Below are positions 18,802-27,404 of a stretch of 64,000 nt of DNA, one piece after another (within the stretch, counting starts at the first letter, position 1; each line of letters opens with the position of its first letter). This DNA is from Duganella sp. OV510 (lineage in GTDB: Bacteria > Pseudomonadota > Gammaproteobacteria > Burkholderiales > Burkholderiaceae_D): assembly GCF_900100205.1 (NCBI RefSeq), contig NZ_FNEQ01000004.1, positions 186,001-250,000 of the forward strand, read 5' to 3'. The notes beneath the pieces were generated by a model. It did no database searches. It saw nothing but the letters and a program-made list of their open reading frames with translations, and was not told where the DNA came from. The position numbers and the translations under genes are program-made.

Positions 18802-19854
18802 ATGAAAAAAACTTTGGTGGCTCTGGCACTCACCGGCGTGTTCTCCGGCGCCTACGCGCAGTCGTCCGTAACCATCTACGGCACGCTGGATGCAGGCATG
18901 TCGCGCCGCACCGACACCGATGTCACGGCAGTCGGCAAGCGCGATAACAACAAGCTGGGCTTCCGCGGCGTCGAAGACCTGGGCAACGGCCTGAAAGCGC
19001 TGTTCCAGCTGGAAATCCGCTACGAGCCGGACACCGGCGTCATCGAAAGCACGGTGCGTCCGCTGTTCCAGGGCCAGAGCCGGGTCGGCCTGCAGGGTGA
19101 TTTCGGCACGCTGCGCCTGGGGCGCGGCCTGACCGCCTTCCAGGAAACCAGCACCGCGTTTGAGCCCTGGTCCGGCATGCCTGCCGTGGCCGGCTACCAG
19201 ACCGACCTGCAAGTGGCCGGCTATACCAGCGATCCGATGAGCGTGGCCGGCAACTCGCTGAACCGCTTCTCCAACGCAGTGTTCTACAACACGCCGGTGA
19301 TCGGCGGCATCTTCCAGCTGAACGTCACGGTGGCGTCGCGCGAAGCCAACAACAACCCGGTCATCATCGGCCGCGGCACGGCGGCGGCGCCGCAATTCGC
19401 CGCCAACAGCCGCGCGGCGGTGTACCCGTATTCGGTCAGCGCCACCGCCACCAAGGGGCCTTTTGCGGCTTACGCGGCGGTCGAGCGCAACGCGGTGGAC
19501 ACCAAGCTGTGGTCGGTCGGCGCCTCGTTCAAGCCGATTCCCGACCTCAAGCTGATGGGCTCCTACCAGCATCAGGACCAGGACTTCATCGCACCAATCA
19601 ACCCGGTCACCAAGGCCTGGCTGATCGGCGCCAACTACACCGTCGGTGCCGGCCTGGTGCGCGCCGGCTTCGGCCACAAGACGCCAGACAATGCGCTCAA
19701 CGTGCCGACCATCGCCAAGACCAGGCAGTTTTCGCTCGGCTACGACTACAACCTGTCGCCGCGCACCTATCTGTACATCGATGGCACACGCCGCAAAGCG
19801 ACCGCCACCACCACCTTTAATTTCTATAGCGTCGGCATCCACCACAACTTTTAA
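18802..19854 (+). CDS. Gram-negative porin (OmpC-like, betaproteobacterial type)
   Basis: 350 aa from the ATG at 18802, after AAGGAAGAACAA. Signal peptide MKKTLVALALTGVFSGAYAQ, then the typical mature start SSVTIYGTLDAG. Alternating amphipathic beta strands run throughout, with the family features NKLGFRGVEDLGNGLKALFQ and GLQGDFGTLRLGRGLTAF, and it ends in a strand closed by Phe (GVGIHHNF-type: VGIHHNF). A trimeric 16-strand outer-membrane channel for small hydrophilic solutes. It has a strong terminator and stands alone. Confidence 0.95.
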   Translation: MKKTLVALALTGVFSGAYAQSSVTIYGTLDAGMSRRTDTDVTAVGKRDNNKLGFRGVEDLGNGLKALFQLEIRYEPDTGVIESTVRPLFQGQSRVGLQGDFGTLRLGRGLTAFQETSTAFEPWSGMPAVAGYQTDLQVAGYTSDPMSVAGNSLNRFSNAVFYNTPVIGGIFQLNVTVASREANNNPVIIGRGTAAAPQFAANSRAAVYPYSVSATATKGPFAAYAAVERNAVDTKLWSVGASFKPIPDLKLMGSYQHQDQDFIAPINPVTKAWLIGANYTVGAGLVRAGFGHKTPDNALNVPTIAKTRQFSLGYDYNLSPRTYLYIDGTRRKATATTTFNFYSVGIHHNF

Positions 19855-19896
19855 GGTTGAGCAGTCGGCAGAACTGCCAGCGTGAGTTGGGGAATG

Positions 19897-19929
19897 ACGG
19901 GCATGGCTCACCCCATGTCCGTTTTTTTT
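19897..19929 (+). terminator. Rho-independent terminator of the porin gene
   Basis: Stem ACGGGCATGG / CCATGTCCGT (one G-T pair; 19897-19906 with 19913-19922), 6-nt loop, then eight T (19922-19929). It lies 43 nt after the porin stop. Confidence 0.85.
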
Positions 19930-19969
19930 CGTTTAGAATTGCACACCAACCTCGCAACCAAAGTACCTC

Positions 19970-20638
19970 ATGACCGCCCCACTGGATTCCACACTCGTCG
20001 CCCAATTCCTGTCCGATAACCCGCACTTCTTCGAAGAGCATGCTGACTTGCTGGGTGAAATCAAACTGGCCAGCCCGCTGACCGGCCGCGCCGTCTCGCT
20101 GCAGGAACGCCAGATGGAAGTGTTGCGCGACAAATACAAAACGCTGGAACTGCGCATGAGCAACCTGATGCGCCTGGCCTCGGAAAACGAAGCCATCGCC
20201 AACAAGTTCCACCGCTGGACCCAGATCCTGCTGCAATCGGAAGACATCGGCTCGTTGCCGCACGCTGTCACCAACGGCCTGAAAACCGCTTTCGACGTGC
20301 CGCAAGTGACGGTGCGCCTCTGGAACACCGCGCCGGATTACCAGGACGAATGGTTCGTCAAGGGCGTGTCGGACGACGCGCGCATCTTCGCCAACAGCCT
20401 GCTGTCGCCGTATTGCGGCAGCAACAAGGACTTCGAAGCGGTGCGCTGGCTGGATAATCCGGCAGAAGTGGTGTCCACCGTCATCATCCCGCTGCGCAAG
20501 CCGGGCGACAAGCAAGCCTTCGGCCTGCTGATCCTCGGTTCGCAGGACGCCAACCGCTTCACTTCGCTGATGGCGACCGACTTCCTGGTCCACATCGGCG
20601 AAACCTCCAGCACTGCGCTGGCCTGGCTGCTGGCCTAA
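19970..20638 (+). CDS. DUF484 family protein (GAF-like)
   Basis: 222 aa. The N-terminal part (VAQFLSDNPHFFEEHADLLGEIKL) is the DUF484 signature; a coiled-coil (SLQERQMEVLRDKYKTLELR) links it to a GAF-like domain (residues about 90-222; NGLKTAFDVPQVTVRLW, then GLLILGSQDANRF). Function not established. In Escherichia coli and many proteobacteria the homologue sits between dapF and xerC; here it also precedes xerC by 12 nt. A TAGAAT at 19934-19939 may be its -10 element. Confidence 0.88.
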   Translation: MTAPLDSTLVAQFLSDNPHFFEEHADLLGEIKLASPLTGRAVSLQERQMEVLRDKYKTLELRMSNLMRLASENEAIANKFHRWTQILLQSEDIGSLPHAVTNGLKTAFDVPQVTVRLWNTAPDYQDEWFVKGVSDDARIFANSLLSPYCGSNKDFEAVRWLDNPAEVVSTVIIPLRKPGDKQAFGLLILGSQDANRFTSLMATDFLVHIGETSSTALAWLLA

Positions 20639-20650
20639 GCACTGAATGCC

Positions 20651-21586
20651 ATGAGCGACGCTCCAGACAGCAAGCTGGCCTGGATCGACGCCTACCTCGC
20701 CCACCTGACGGGCGTGCGCCAGCTGTCGAAGCACACCACCGCCGCCTACGCCCGCGATCTGCTGGAGCTAGCGGCGCTGTCCGGCGAGCAGGCATGGACC
20801 GCGCTCGACCACCACGCGGTGCGACGCCTGACCGCCAAACTGCACGCGCAGCAACTCGATCCCCGTTCGATCGCCCGCAAGCTGTCCAGCTGGCGCGGCT
20901 TTTTCAACTGGCTGGGCGAACAGACGCCGCTGGCCGCCAACCCGGTTCAGGGCGTGCGTGCGCCCAAGCAGGCGAAGACGCTGCCGCGCGCGCTGTCGGT
21001 GGACGATGCGGTGCAGCTGGTGGCGCCATCGCGCCCGGCCGCCGGCAGCGGCGGCGAGCCGGCCGAGCTGTGCAACCGCGCCATGTTCGAGCTGCTGTAT
21101 TCCAGCGGCCTGCGTGTGTCCGAACTCGCCGGGCTGGACCTGACACCCGGCAAGAGCAGCCTCGGCTGGGTGGAAATTGGCAACCGCGAGGTCATCGTCA
21201 CCGGCAAGGGCAACAAGCGGCGCGTGGTGCCGGTCGGTTCGGCCGCCATGGACGCGCTGCAAGCCTGGCTGGCGGTGCGCCCGGCGCCGGCCGATGGCAG
21301 CGACGCGCTGTTCCTCAGCAGCCGCGCCACCCGCGTATCGCCGCGCGTGATCCAGCAGCGGCTGCACAGCCACGGCATCGCCCACGGCGCGCCGGTGCAC
21401 GTCCATCCGCACATGCTGCGCCATTCGTTTGCCTCGCACGTGCTGCAATCATCGGGCGACTTGCGGGCGGTGCAGGAAATGCTGGGCCACGCCAGCATCA
21501 GTTCCACCCAGGTCTACACGGCGCTGGATTTCCAGCATCTGGCCGAGGTCTATGACAAGGCCCATCCACGCGCCAAAGTGAAATAG
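20651..21586 (+). CDS. xerC: Tyrosine recombinase XerC
   Basis: 311 aa. With XerD it resolves chromosome dimers at dif. N-terminal SAM-like core-binding domain (residues about 8-95, LTGVRQLSKHTTAAYARDL), then the catalytic domain with all active residues: Arg about 154 (SSGLRVSELAGL), Lys about 185 (TGKGNKRR), His/Arg in HPHMLRHSFASH (about 254-260), His in LGHASISSTQVYT (about 278) and the nucleophile Tyr (about 288). Length normal. Coupled to DUF484; not linked to any mobile element. Confidence 0.95.
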   Translation: MSDAPDSKLAWIDAYLAHLTGVRQLSKHTTAAYARDLLELAALSGEQAWTALDHHAVRRLTAKLHAQQLDPRSIARKLSSWRGFFNWLGEQTPLAANPVQGVRAPKQAKTLPRALSVDDAVQLVAPSRPAAGSGGEPAELCNRAMFELLYSSGLRVSELAGLDLTPGKSSLGWVEIGNREVIVTGKGNKRRVVPVGSAAMDALQAWLAVRPAPADGSDALFLSSRATRVSPRVIQQRLHSHGIAHGAPVHVHPHMLRHSFASHVLQSSGDLRAVQEMLGHASISSTQVYTALDFQHLAEVYDKAHPRAKVK

Positions 21587-21691
21587 CGCACCGGCGCTGA
21601 CCTTGCTCAATTGGACGAATTGCTGGCGTCCGAGAAATTCCGGCATAATCAGCCGATTGCATTTCTGCATTTTGACCTTTATACAACCACC

Positions 21692-22747
21692 ATGGCTATG
21701 ATTCCCACCACCATCCTGACCGGCTTCCTCGGCGCCGGCAAGACCACGCTGCTGAACCGCATCCTGCAGGAAGAGCATGGCATGCGCATCGCCGTGATTG
21801 AAAACGAGTTCGGCCAGGAAAACATCGACAACGAAATCCTGGTCCAGGACACGGGCGAGCAGATCGTTGAAATGAATAACGGCTGCATCTGCTGCACCGT
21901 GCGCGGCGACCTGATCATCGCGCTGGGCAGCCTGGCGCAGAAGCGCGAAGCCGGCGAAATCCAGTTCGACCGCGTGGTCATCGAGACCACCGGACTGGCC
22001 AATCCAGGCCCGGTGGCGCAAACTTTCTTCGTTGACGACGAAGTGGGCGCTCACTACATGCTTGACGCCGTGGTCACCGTGGTGGATGCCCGCCACGCGA
22101 TGGCGCAGCTGGACCAGCACGAGGAAGCGCAGCGCCAGGTCGGCTTTGCCGACAAGATCCTGCTGTCCAAGACCGACCTGGTCAGCGAAGAGCAGCTGGC
22201 GGCGCTGACCGCCCGCCTGGGCCGCATCAACCCGCGCGCGCCGATCAGCAAATCCGACTTTGGCCGCGCACCGATCGCGGAAGTGCTGGACCTGAAAGGC
22301 TTCAACCTGAACGACAAGCTGGAACTCGATCCCGACTTCCTGCTGACCGACCAGACCCACGAAGACGGCCACGTGCACGATGAGCACTGCGGCCACGAGC
22401 ACCATGATCACCATGCGCATGGCCATGAGCACCACCACAGCCACCACACGGACGATATCGCTGCTTTCGTGTTCAAAAGCAACCGTCCGTTTGATACCGC
22501 CAAGCTGGATGAGTTCCTTGGCGGCCTGGTCAATGTCTACGGTCCTCGCATGCTGCGCTACAAAGGCGTATTGTTCATGCAGGACGCTGACCGCAAGGTA
22601 GTATTCCAGGGCGTGCACCAGATTATGGGCAGCGACCTGGGCGCCAAATGGGGAGAAAACGACGTTCGTGGCAGCAAAATGGTGTTTATCGGTAAAAATC
22701 TGCCCAAAGACATCTTTATTAGCGGTTTAGAACAATGTCTGGTATAA
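21692..22747 (+). CDS. CobW/COG0523 GTPase, His-rich metal chaperone
   Basis: 351 aa from the ATG at 21692; an upstream in-frame ATG at 21611 would add 27 unlikely residues. G3E GTPase: Walker A GFLGAGKTTLLNR (about residue 15), the metal-binding CxCC in NGCICCTVRGDL (about 65), and the base-specificity motif SKTDLV. A linker of about 30 residues (22360-22450) holds around 15 His in clusters, then the CobW C-terminal domain (FVFKSNRPFDTAKLDEFLG). These proteins hand zinc or a related metal to target enzymes at low supply. The next gene is a DksA with a degenerate zinc finger. Confidence 0.9.
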   Translation: MAMIPTTILTGFLGAGKTTLLNRILQEEHGMRIAVIENEFGQENIDNEILVQDTGEQIVEMNNGCICCTVRGDLIIALGSLAQKREAGEIQFDRVVIETTGLANPGPVAQTFFVDDEVGAHYMLDAVVTVVDARHAMAQLDQHEEAQRQVGFADKILLSKTDLVSEEQLAALTARLGRINPRAPISKSDFGRAPIAEVLDLKGFNLNDKLELDPDFLLTDQTHEDGHVHDEHCGHEHHDHHAHGHEHHHSHHTDDIAAFVFKSNRPFDTAKLDEFLGGLVNVYGPRMLRYKGVLFMQDADRKVVFQGVHQIMGSDLGAKWGENDVRGSKMVFIGKNLPKDIFISGLEQCLV

Positions 22748-22757
22748 ACTATCCCGG

Positions 22758-22787
22758 TTTTGTGGGGATGGCTAAAGAGCCACAAAA
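22758..22787 (+). other. Hairpin between cobW and dksA
   Basis: An 8-bp perfect stem TTTTGTGG / CCACAAAA (22758-22765 with 22780-22787), 14-nt loop that can itself pair (GGCT/AGCC). No T-run follows, so it is an attenuator or processing candidate in the dksA leader rather than a terminator. Confidence 0.35.
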
Positions 22788-22837
22788 TCTGGGCTGATTA
22801 ATTTGAAAACTCTGTCGTATCGAAGGTAAGCGAAGTT

Positions 22838-23284
22838 ATGACCAAAACTAATAAATCGACCCCTGCAGCCGCCGAGCGCGTCCTGACCGAAGAAGAAATT
22901 CTGAAGATGGATGACAAGGACTACATGAATCCAGCGCAAATGGCGTTCTTCAAGGCCAAGCTGCAAGCCCTGGAAAAAGAGCTGCTGAAAAACGCCGGCG
23001 AAACCACTGAGCACCTGCGCGAAACCGTGCTTGTGCCGGACCCTGCGGACCGCGCCACCATCGAAGAAGAGCACGCGCTCGAACTGCGTACCCGCGACCG
23101 CGAACGCAAGCTGCTGAAAAAAGTGCAGCAGTCGATCGTTGCCATCGATAACAACGACTACGGCTGGTGCGAGGAAACCGGTGAGCCGATCGGCATTCCA
23201 CGCCTGATCGCCCGCCCGACCGCCACCCTGTCGCTGGAAGCCCAGCAACGCCGTGAACTGAAGCAAAAGCTGTACGGCGATTAA
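22838..23284 (+). CDS. dksA: RNA polymerase-binding transcription factor DksA (single-Cys type)
   Basis: 148 aa. Acts with ppGpp on RNA polymerase through the secondary channel. Coiled-coil tip DPADRATIEEEHALELRTRDRER with the conserved DPADRA acidic pair, then the globular domain NDYGWCEETGEPIGIPRL and the C-terminal helix RRELKQKLYGD. The classical zinc finger has four Cys; only one (about residue 110) remains. This CEETGEP form is common in alpha- and betaproteobacteria, so the protein should fold without zinc. Preceded by a CobW metal chaperone gene and closed by a strong terminator. Confidence 0.94.
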   Translation: MTKTNKSTPAAAERVLTEEEILKMDDKDYMNPAQMAFFKAKLQALEKELLKNAGETTEHLRETVLVPDPADRATIEEEHALELRTRDRERKLLKKVQQSIVAIDNNDYGWCEETGEPIGIPRLIARPTATLSLEAQQRRELKQKLYGD

Positions 23285-23300
23285 TCGGTTCCACGCCACC

Positions 23301-23334
23301 AAAAAGCACGCGCCTGATCCCGCGTGCTTTTTTT
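23301..23334 (+). terminator. Rho-independent terminator of dksA
   Basis: Stem AAAAAGCACGCG / CGCGTGCTTTTT (23301-23312 with 23321-23332), 8-nt loop, ending in a run of seven T, 17 nt after the dksA stop. Confidence 0.93.
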
Positions 23335-23396
23335 ACGTAAATTTGCATTTCCCATCTGATAGGTAATGCGGCAAGCCTCGTGCTTGCAGCTACACT

Positions 23397-24707
23397 ATGG
23401 ACATGGGACTGTTCTCACTCTTCAGGAAGGCCGAGCCACTGCCACCGTTGACCGACGATGAGCAGGCGCGGCTGGCCGCCAACAGCGAGGCGCAGCGCCA
23501 CAGCCAGGCGGTGCGCCAGCGCGAGATCGCCCGCGCCACGGCGATGAAGATCGACGCCATCGAGTCGGCCATGGAAGCCGACATCTTCAGCCAGGACGAA
23601 CCGGCCTGGGGCAGCCAGCGCCCTGCCCGCACGCCACGCGCCGCCGACACGGAAGCCGGACCGGACGATATCGCCACCACCTTGCTGCTGATCGAAGAGC
23701 TGCCCCTGGCCGCCGCCGACGCCAGCGCGCCGGCAGTGGAAGAAATCGCCATCCTGTACGCCAACGGCCAGGCCGCCGCCGCCCAGCAGTTATTGCTAGG
23801 GGCCGTGGCCGAAGCGCAAGGCCTGAACAGCGAGCGCAGCGCCTGGTGGATGCTGTTCGACCTGTACCAGGCCAGCGGCCAGCAGGACGCCTTCGACAAC
23901 CTGTCGATCGACTACGCCAGCACCTTTGAAACCTCGCCGCCGCAATGGATCGCGCCAGCGGCGCTGGCGGCCGCCTCACCGGCATGGGCAGGCCTGACGC
24001 CGACTGCCGCGCTGGCCGGCGTGCTGGACCAGCACATCGCGCCGCAGCTGGAACGCCTGGGCCAGCAAGCCGAAGCCAGCCCGGTACTGCGGCTGGAATT
24101 CACCCGCGTGACGGCGGTAACTGCCGATGGCTGCGCACTGCTGCTGGAGACACTGCGCCGCTTGCAAACACGGCAATGCGAACTGATCCTGGTCGGCGCG
24201 CCGGCACTGGCGGCGCGGCTGCGCGACGGCATCATGGTCGGCCGCCGCGACGATGGCGAGGCGCCGTGGCTGCTGTTGCTGGAACTGCTACAGCTGCAAC
24301 AGCGCGAAAAGGAATACGAGCAGGCAGCCATGGACTACTGCGTCACCTTCGAGGTATCGCCGCCATCGTTCACGCCGCCGCACAAGGTGGCGATGGCGCC
24401 GGCGCAACACCTGTCCGCCTCGCCCGACCGCTTCATGCTGCCACCGGTCATCGAACATCAACTTGGCCCTTTACTGCCGGCGATACAGCAGTATGCTGAA
24501 GCGTATCCGGCGCTGGTGTTCGACTGCGCGCGCCTGACGCGCATCGACTACGCCAGCGCAATCCAGCTGCACAGCGTGCTGCAACAGCTGGCCGACGCCA
24601 CGCCGGGCCGCAAGATCGCCTTCCGCGACGTCAACCATCTGGTGACGGCGTTGCTGCGGCTGCTCGGCTTTGCCAATCTGGCAAGGATGTATCCACACAA
24701 GTATTAG
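23397..24707 (+). CDS. STAS-domain protein
   Basis: 436 aa (an ATG two codons later at 23403 is also possible, giving MGLFSLFRK). No signal peptide; basic N-terminus, then a low-complexity Ala/Glu-rich region. Two STAS-like modules are readable: LRLEFTRVTAVTADGCALLL...TRQCELILVGAP (residues about 225-270) and ALVFDCARLTRIDYASAIQL...KIAFRDVNHLVTALLRLLGF (about 370-430), the fold of anti-anti-sigma factors. The conserved phosphoacceptor Ser is not obvious in either. It stands 94 nt upstream of hslV, a position seen in related genomes. Function unknown. Confidence 0.75.
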   Translation: MDMGLFSLFRKAEPLPPLTDDEQARLAANSEAQRHSQAVRQREIARATAMKIDAIESAMEADIFSQDEPAWGSQRPARTPRAADTEAGPDDIATTLLLIEELPLAAADASAPAVEEIAILYANGQAAAAQQLLLGAVAEAQGLNSERSAWWMLFDLYQASGQQDAFDNLSIDYASTFETSPPQWIAPAALAAASPAWAGLTPTAALAGVLDQHIAPQLERLGQQAEASPVLRLEFTRVTAVTADGCALLLETLRRLQTRQCELILVGAPALAARLRDGIMVGRRDDGEAPWLLLLELLQLQQREKEYEQAAMDYCVTFEVSPPSFTPPHKVAMAPAQHLSASPDRFMLPPVIEHQLGPLLPAIQQYAEAYPALVFDCARLTRIDYASAIQLHSVLQQLADATPGRKIAFRDVNHLVTALLRLLGFANLARMYPHKY

Positions 24708-24732
24708 CTCACTGCAAACAGCGTACTGCAAA

Positions 24733-24760
24733 CTTGCAATTCCCGTTTCCAGCCCCACTT
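24733..24760 (+). promoter_or_regulatory. Candidate sigma-32 heat-shock promoter of hslVU
   Basis: CTTGCAA (24733-24739) and CCCCACTT (24753-24760) with a 13-nt spacer approximate the heat-shock consensus CTTGAAA / CCCCATnT, 41 nt upstream of the hslV start. hslVU is a heat-shock operon in other proteobacteria; here that is inferred. Confidence 0.5.
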
Positions 24761-24801
24761 TTCAGTCTTGAGGCAGTCTGCATCTTTACTTTGAGGTCAC
24801 T

Positions 24802-25344
24802 ATGGAACAATTTCACGGCACCACCATCTTGTGTGTGCGCCGCGGCAAGGAAGTCGCGCTGGGCGGCGACGGCCAGGTCACGCTGGGCAATATCGTCATG
24901 AAGGGCACGGCCCGCAAGGTGCGCAAGGTCTACCAGGGCAAAGTGCTGGTCGGCTTCGCCGGCGGCACCGCCGACGCCTTCACGCTGCTCGACCGCTTTG
25001 AAGGCAAGCTGGAAAAACACCAGGGCAACCTGCTGCGTGCCTCGGTCGAGCTGGCCAAGGACTGGCGCACCGACCGCGTGCTGCGCCGCCTGGAAGCGAT
25101 GCTGCTGGTAGCCGACAGCGAATCGACGCTGGTCATCACCGGCAATGGCGACGTGCTGGAACCGGAAGACGGCGTGGGCGCCATCGGCTCTGGCGGCACC
25201 TATGCGCAGTCGGCTGCCAAGGCCCTGGTCGAGAACACGGAACTGTCGCCGGCGGAAGTCGTCAAAAAATCACTGACCATCGCCGGTGAACTGTGCATCT
25301 ACACCAATCTGAACCACATCATCGAAACACTGGACCCAGCATGA
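24802..25344 (+). CDS. hslV: ATP-dependent protease peptidase subunit HslV
   Basis: 180 aa, ribosome site GAGG. Proteasome-like threonine peptidase that forms two hexamers capped by HslU. The mature N-terminal Thr is in [11 protein letters not shown] after propeptide removal; the family blocks [31 protein letters not shown] and [19 protein letters not shown] are present. It overlaps hslU by 4 nt (ATGA). Confidence 0.97.
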   Translation: MEQFHGTTILCVRRGKEVALGGDGQVTLGNIVMKGTARKVRKVYQGKVLVGFAGGTADAFTLLDRFEGKLEKHQGNLLRASVELAKDWRTDRVLRRLEAMLLVADSESTLVITGNGDVLEPEDGVGAIGSGGTYAQSAAKALVENTELSPAEVVKKSLTIAGELCIYTNLNHIIETLDPA

Positions 25345-26675
25345 ACATGACTCCGCAGGAAATCGTCGGCGAGCTCGACAAACACGTGGTGGGCCAGGGC
25401 AAGGCCAAGAAAGCGGTCGCCATCGCGCTGCGCAACCGCTGGCGCCGCCAGCAGGTGGAAGAACCGCTGCGCCATGAGATCACGCCGAAAAACATTCTGA
25501 TGATCGGCCCTACCGGCGTCGGCAAGACCGAGATCGCGCGCCGCCTGGCCAAGCTGGCCGACGCGCCCTTCATCAAGATCGAAGCCACCAAGTTCACCGA
25601 GGTGGGCTATGTCGGCCGCGATGTCGACACCATCATCCGCGACCTGATCGATATCGGCGTCAAGCAGACCCGCCAGGCCGAGATGGCCAAGGTACGCGTG
25701 CGCGCCGAAGACGCCGCTGAAGACCGCGTGCTGGACATCCTGCTGCCGCCGGCGCGCGACTTCGGCTTCACGCCGTCGGGCGCCGAGCCACCGAAGGATG
25801 ACGCCACCCGCCAGACCTTCCGCAAGCGCCTGCGCCAGGGTGAGCTGGACGACAAGGAGATCGAGATCGAACTGGCCGACGCCGGCCCGCAGATGGAAAT
25901 CATGGCGCCACCAGGCATGGAGGAAATGACCGAGCAGATCAAGTCGATGTTCTCCGGCATCGGCGCGCAGCGCAAGAAGGCACGCAAGGTCAAGATCAAG
26001 GAAGCGATGAAGTTCCTGATCGACGAGGAAGCCGCCAAGCTGGTCAACGAAGACGAGATGAAGCAGAAAGCCATCCAGAACGTTGAGCAGAACGGCATTG
26101 TCTTCCTCGACGAGATCGACAAGATCGCCTCGCGGTCGGAAGTGGGCGGCGCCGATGTGTCGCGCGCCGGCGTGCAGCGCGACCTGCTGCCGCTGGTCGA
26201 AGGCACGACCGTCAACACCAAGTACGGCATGATCAAGACCGACCACATCCTGTTCATCGCTTCGGGTGCCTTCCATCTGGCCAAGCCATCGGACCTGATC
26301 CCGGAGCTGCAAGGCCGCTTCCCGATCCGCGTGGAACTGGAATCGCTGTCGATCGCCGATTTCGAACGCATCCTGACCAGTACCGACGCCTGCCTGACCA
26401 AGCAGTACGAAGCGCTGCTGGCCACCGAGGACGTCACGCTTGAGTTCGCACAGGAAGGCATCACCCGCCTGGCGGAGATTGCCTACTCGGTCAACGAGCG
26501 TACGGAAAACATCGGCGCCCGCCGGCTGTACACGGTGATGGAGAAACTGCTGGAAGAGCTGTCCTTCACGGCCAGCGAAGATAGCGGCAAGACCATCGTG
26601 GTCGATGCGGCGTATGTGAATGCGCGCCTGGATGCGCTGGCGGTCAACGAAGACCTGTCGCGCTACGTGCTGTAA
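25341..26675 (+). CDS. hslU: ATP-dependent protease ATPase subunit HslU
   Basis: 444 aa from the ATG 25341-25343 that overlaps the hslV stop. AAA+ unfoldase: Walker [19 protein letters not shown] (about residue 55), pore loop VGYVGRDV (GYVG), Walker [13 protein letters not shown] and sensor region [13 protein letters not shown]-domain residues about 110-240. C-terminal SRYVL-type tail that docks in HslV. It feeds unfolded substrates to HslV. Confidence 0.97.
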   Translation: MNMTPQEIVGELDKHVVGQGKAKKAVAIALRNRWRRQQVEEPLRHEITPKNILMIGPTGVGKTEIARRLAKLADAPFIKIEATKFTEVGYVGRDVDTIIRDLIDIGVKQTRQAEMAKVRVRAEDAAEDRVLDILLPPARDFGFTPSGAEPPKDDATRQTFRKRLRQGELDDKEIEIELADAGPQMEIMAPPGMEEMTEQIKSMFSGIGAQRKKARKVKIKEAMKFLIDEEAAKLVNEDEMKQKAIQNVEQNGIVFLDEIDKIASRSEVGGADVSRAGVQRDLLPLVEGTTVNTKYGMIKTDHILFIASGAFHLAKPSDLIPELQGRFPIRVELESLSIADFERILTSTDACLTKQYEALLATEDVTLEFAQEGITRLAEIAYSVNERTENIGARRLYTVMEKLLEELSFTASEDSGKTIVVDAAYVNARLDALAVNEDLSRYVL

Positions 26676-26695
26676 ACATTGATGTGGTAACCGTC

Positions 26696-26721
26696 AGCGG
26701 GCGCCGGGCATGGCGCCCGCT
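26696..26721. terminator. Hairpin between convergent hslU and OM-protein genes
   Basis: A 10-bp perfect stem (AGCGGGCGCC / GGCGCCCGCT) with a 6-nt loop between the two stops. There is no T-run on either strand, so termination would be weak or factor-aided. Confidence 0.45.
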
Positions 26722-26732
26722 CTCAGGTTATC

Positions 26733-27263
26733 TTAGAAGCCGTAGCGCAGGCCGATGGTCACAGTCGGCGTCTTCGACTTGATGCGCTCGGTCACGTGCA
26801 GCGGCATATAGGTCGCATCGGTGGTAATCAGAATGCGTGGCGTCAGCTGGTACGCCACGCCCACGCCGGCAAACACGCCCGGCTTCTCTTCCGTTTCACT
26901 CCACTGCGCGCTATGGCGGATGGTGGAGGTGGTGTAGTGCGCGCCCAGGCGGCCACTCACCGAAAAATTATCCGTCACCTTCAGCAGCGTCGCCCAGTTG
27001 ATGGCGATGCTATTCGCACGCGCCTCCTGGCCGCGATCTTCCAGACCGCGTGTGAAGACCGCGACTTCCACCGACTGGCGTTGCTCCGGATCGCGCAGGC
27101 CGCTGCCCAGTTCATAGCCGACATACGCGCGGCCGCTCGGGCCATGGGCGCGGCTGGTCTGTGCGCCGACGTCGGCACCGACGTACCAGGGGGATTGCTC
27201 GGCGGCGCCGGCAACGCCGGCCACAGCGGCAAGGGAAATCAGGGCTGCATGTACTGCTTTCAT
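26733..27263 (-). CDS. Small outer-membrane beta-barrel protein
   Basis: 176 aa from the ATG 27261-27263, 8 nt after GGAG. Signal peptide MKAVHAALISLAAVAGVAGAAE, then alternating strand pattern (WYVGADVGAQTSR, GRAYVGYELGSG, SVSGRLGAHYTT, PGVFAGVGVAYQLTPRILITTDATYM) ending in the barrel-closing Phe (TIGLRYGF). It resembles 8-strand OmpW/OmpA-type barrels. Function unknown. Divergent from the XRE regulator with a dyad between them. Confidence 0.75.
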   Translation of the reverse strand: MKAVHAALISLAAVAGVAGAAEQSPWYVGADVGAQTSRAHGPSGRAYVGYELGSGLRDPEQRQSVEVAVFTRGLEDRGQEARANSIAINWATLLKVTDNFSVSGRLGAHYTTSTIRHSAQWSETEEKPGVFAGVGVAYQLTPRILITTDATYMPLHVTERIKSKTPTVTIGLRYGF

Positions 27264-27355
27264 ATAACGCTCCACGAGGTGATACAACTCAAGTTTGCGG
27301 CACTCAGGCCAAATGTACTAATTATATATTCCAAGGCTAAGTTTTCACGCCGATG

Positions 27356-27374
27356 GGTATCATGTTACGATACC
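27356..27374. promoter_or_regulatory. Inverted repeat upstream of the XRE regulator
   Basis: GGTATC-N7-GATACC, a perfect 6-bp dyad, centred 40 nt upstream of the regulator ATG (27405) and in the region shared with the divergent OM-protein gene. Suggests an operator for the XRE protein. Confidence 0.45.
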
Positions 27375-27404
27375 TTGATCTTTAAGCAAGGCACAAGGCA
27401 ATCG

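Noticed and set aside
19867..19878. GGCAGAACTGCC near the porin terminator as a copy of the 39-bp repeat arm
   Set aside because: Ten shared bases (GGCAGAACTG) only; no further similarity.
18439..19911. Minus-strand extension of the Sel1 frame across the porin
   Set aside because: The porin on the plus strand has a signal peptide and family motifs; the extension is its shadow and has no ribosome site.
26796..27404. Upstream 203-codon extension of the XRE frame
   Set aside because: Antisense to the OM beta-barrel gene; the HTH starts at 27405.
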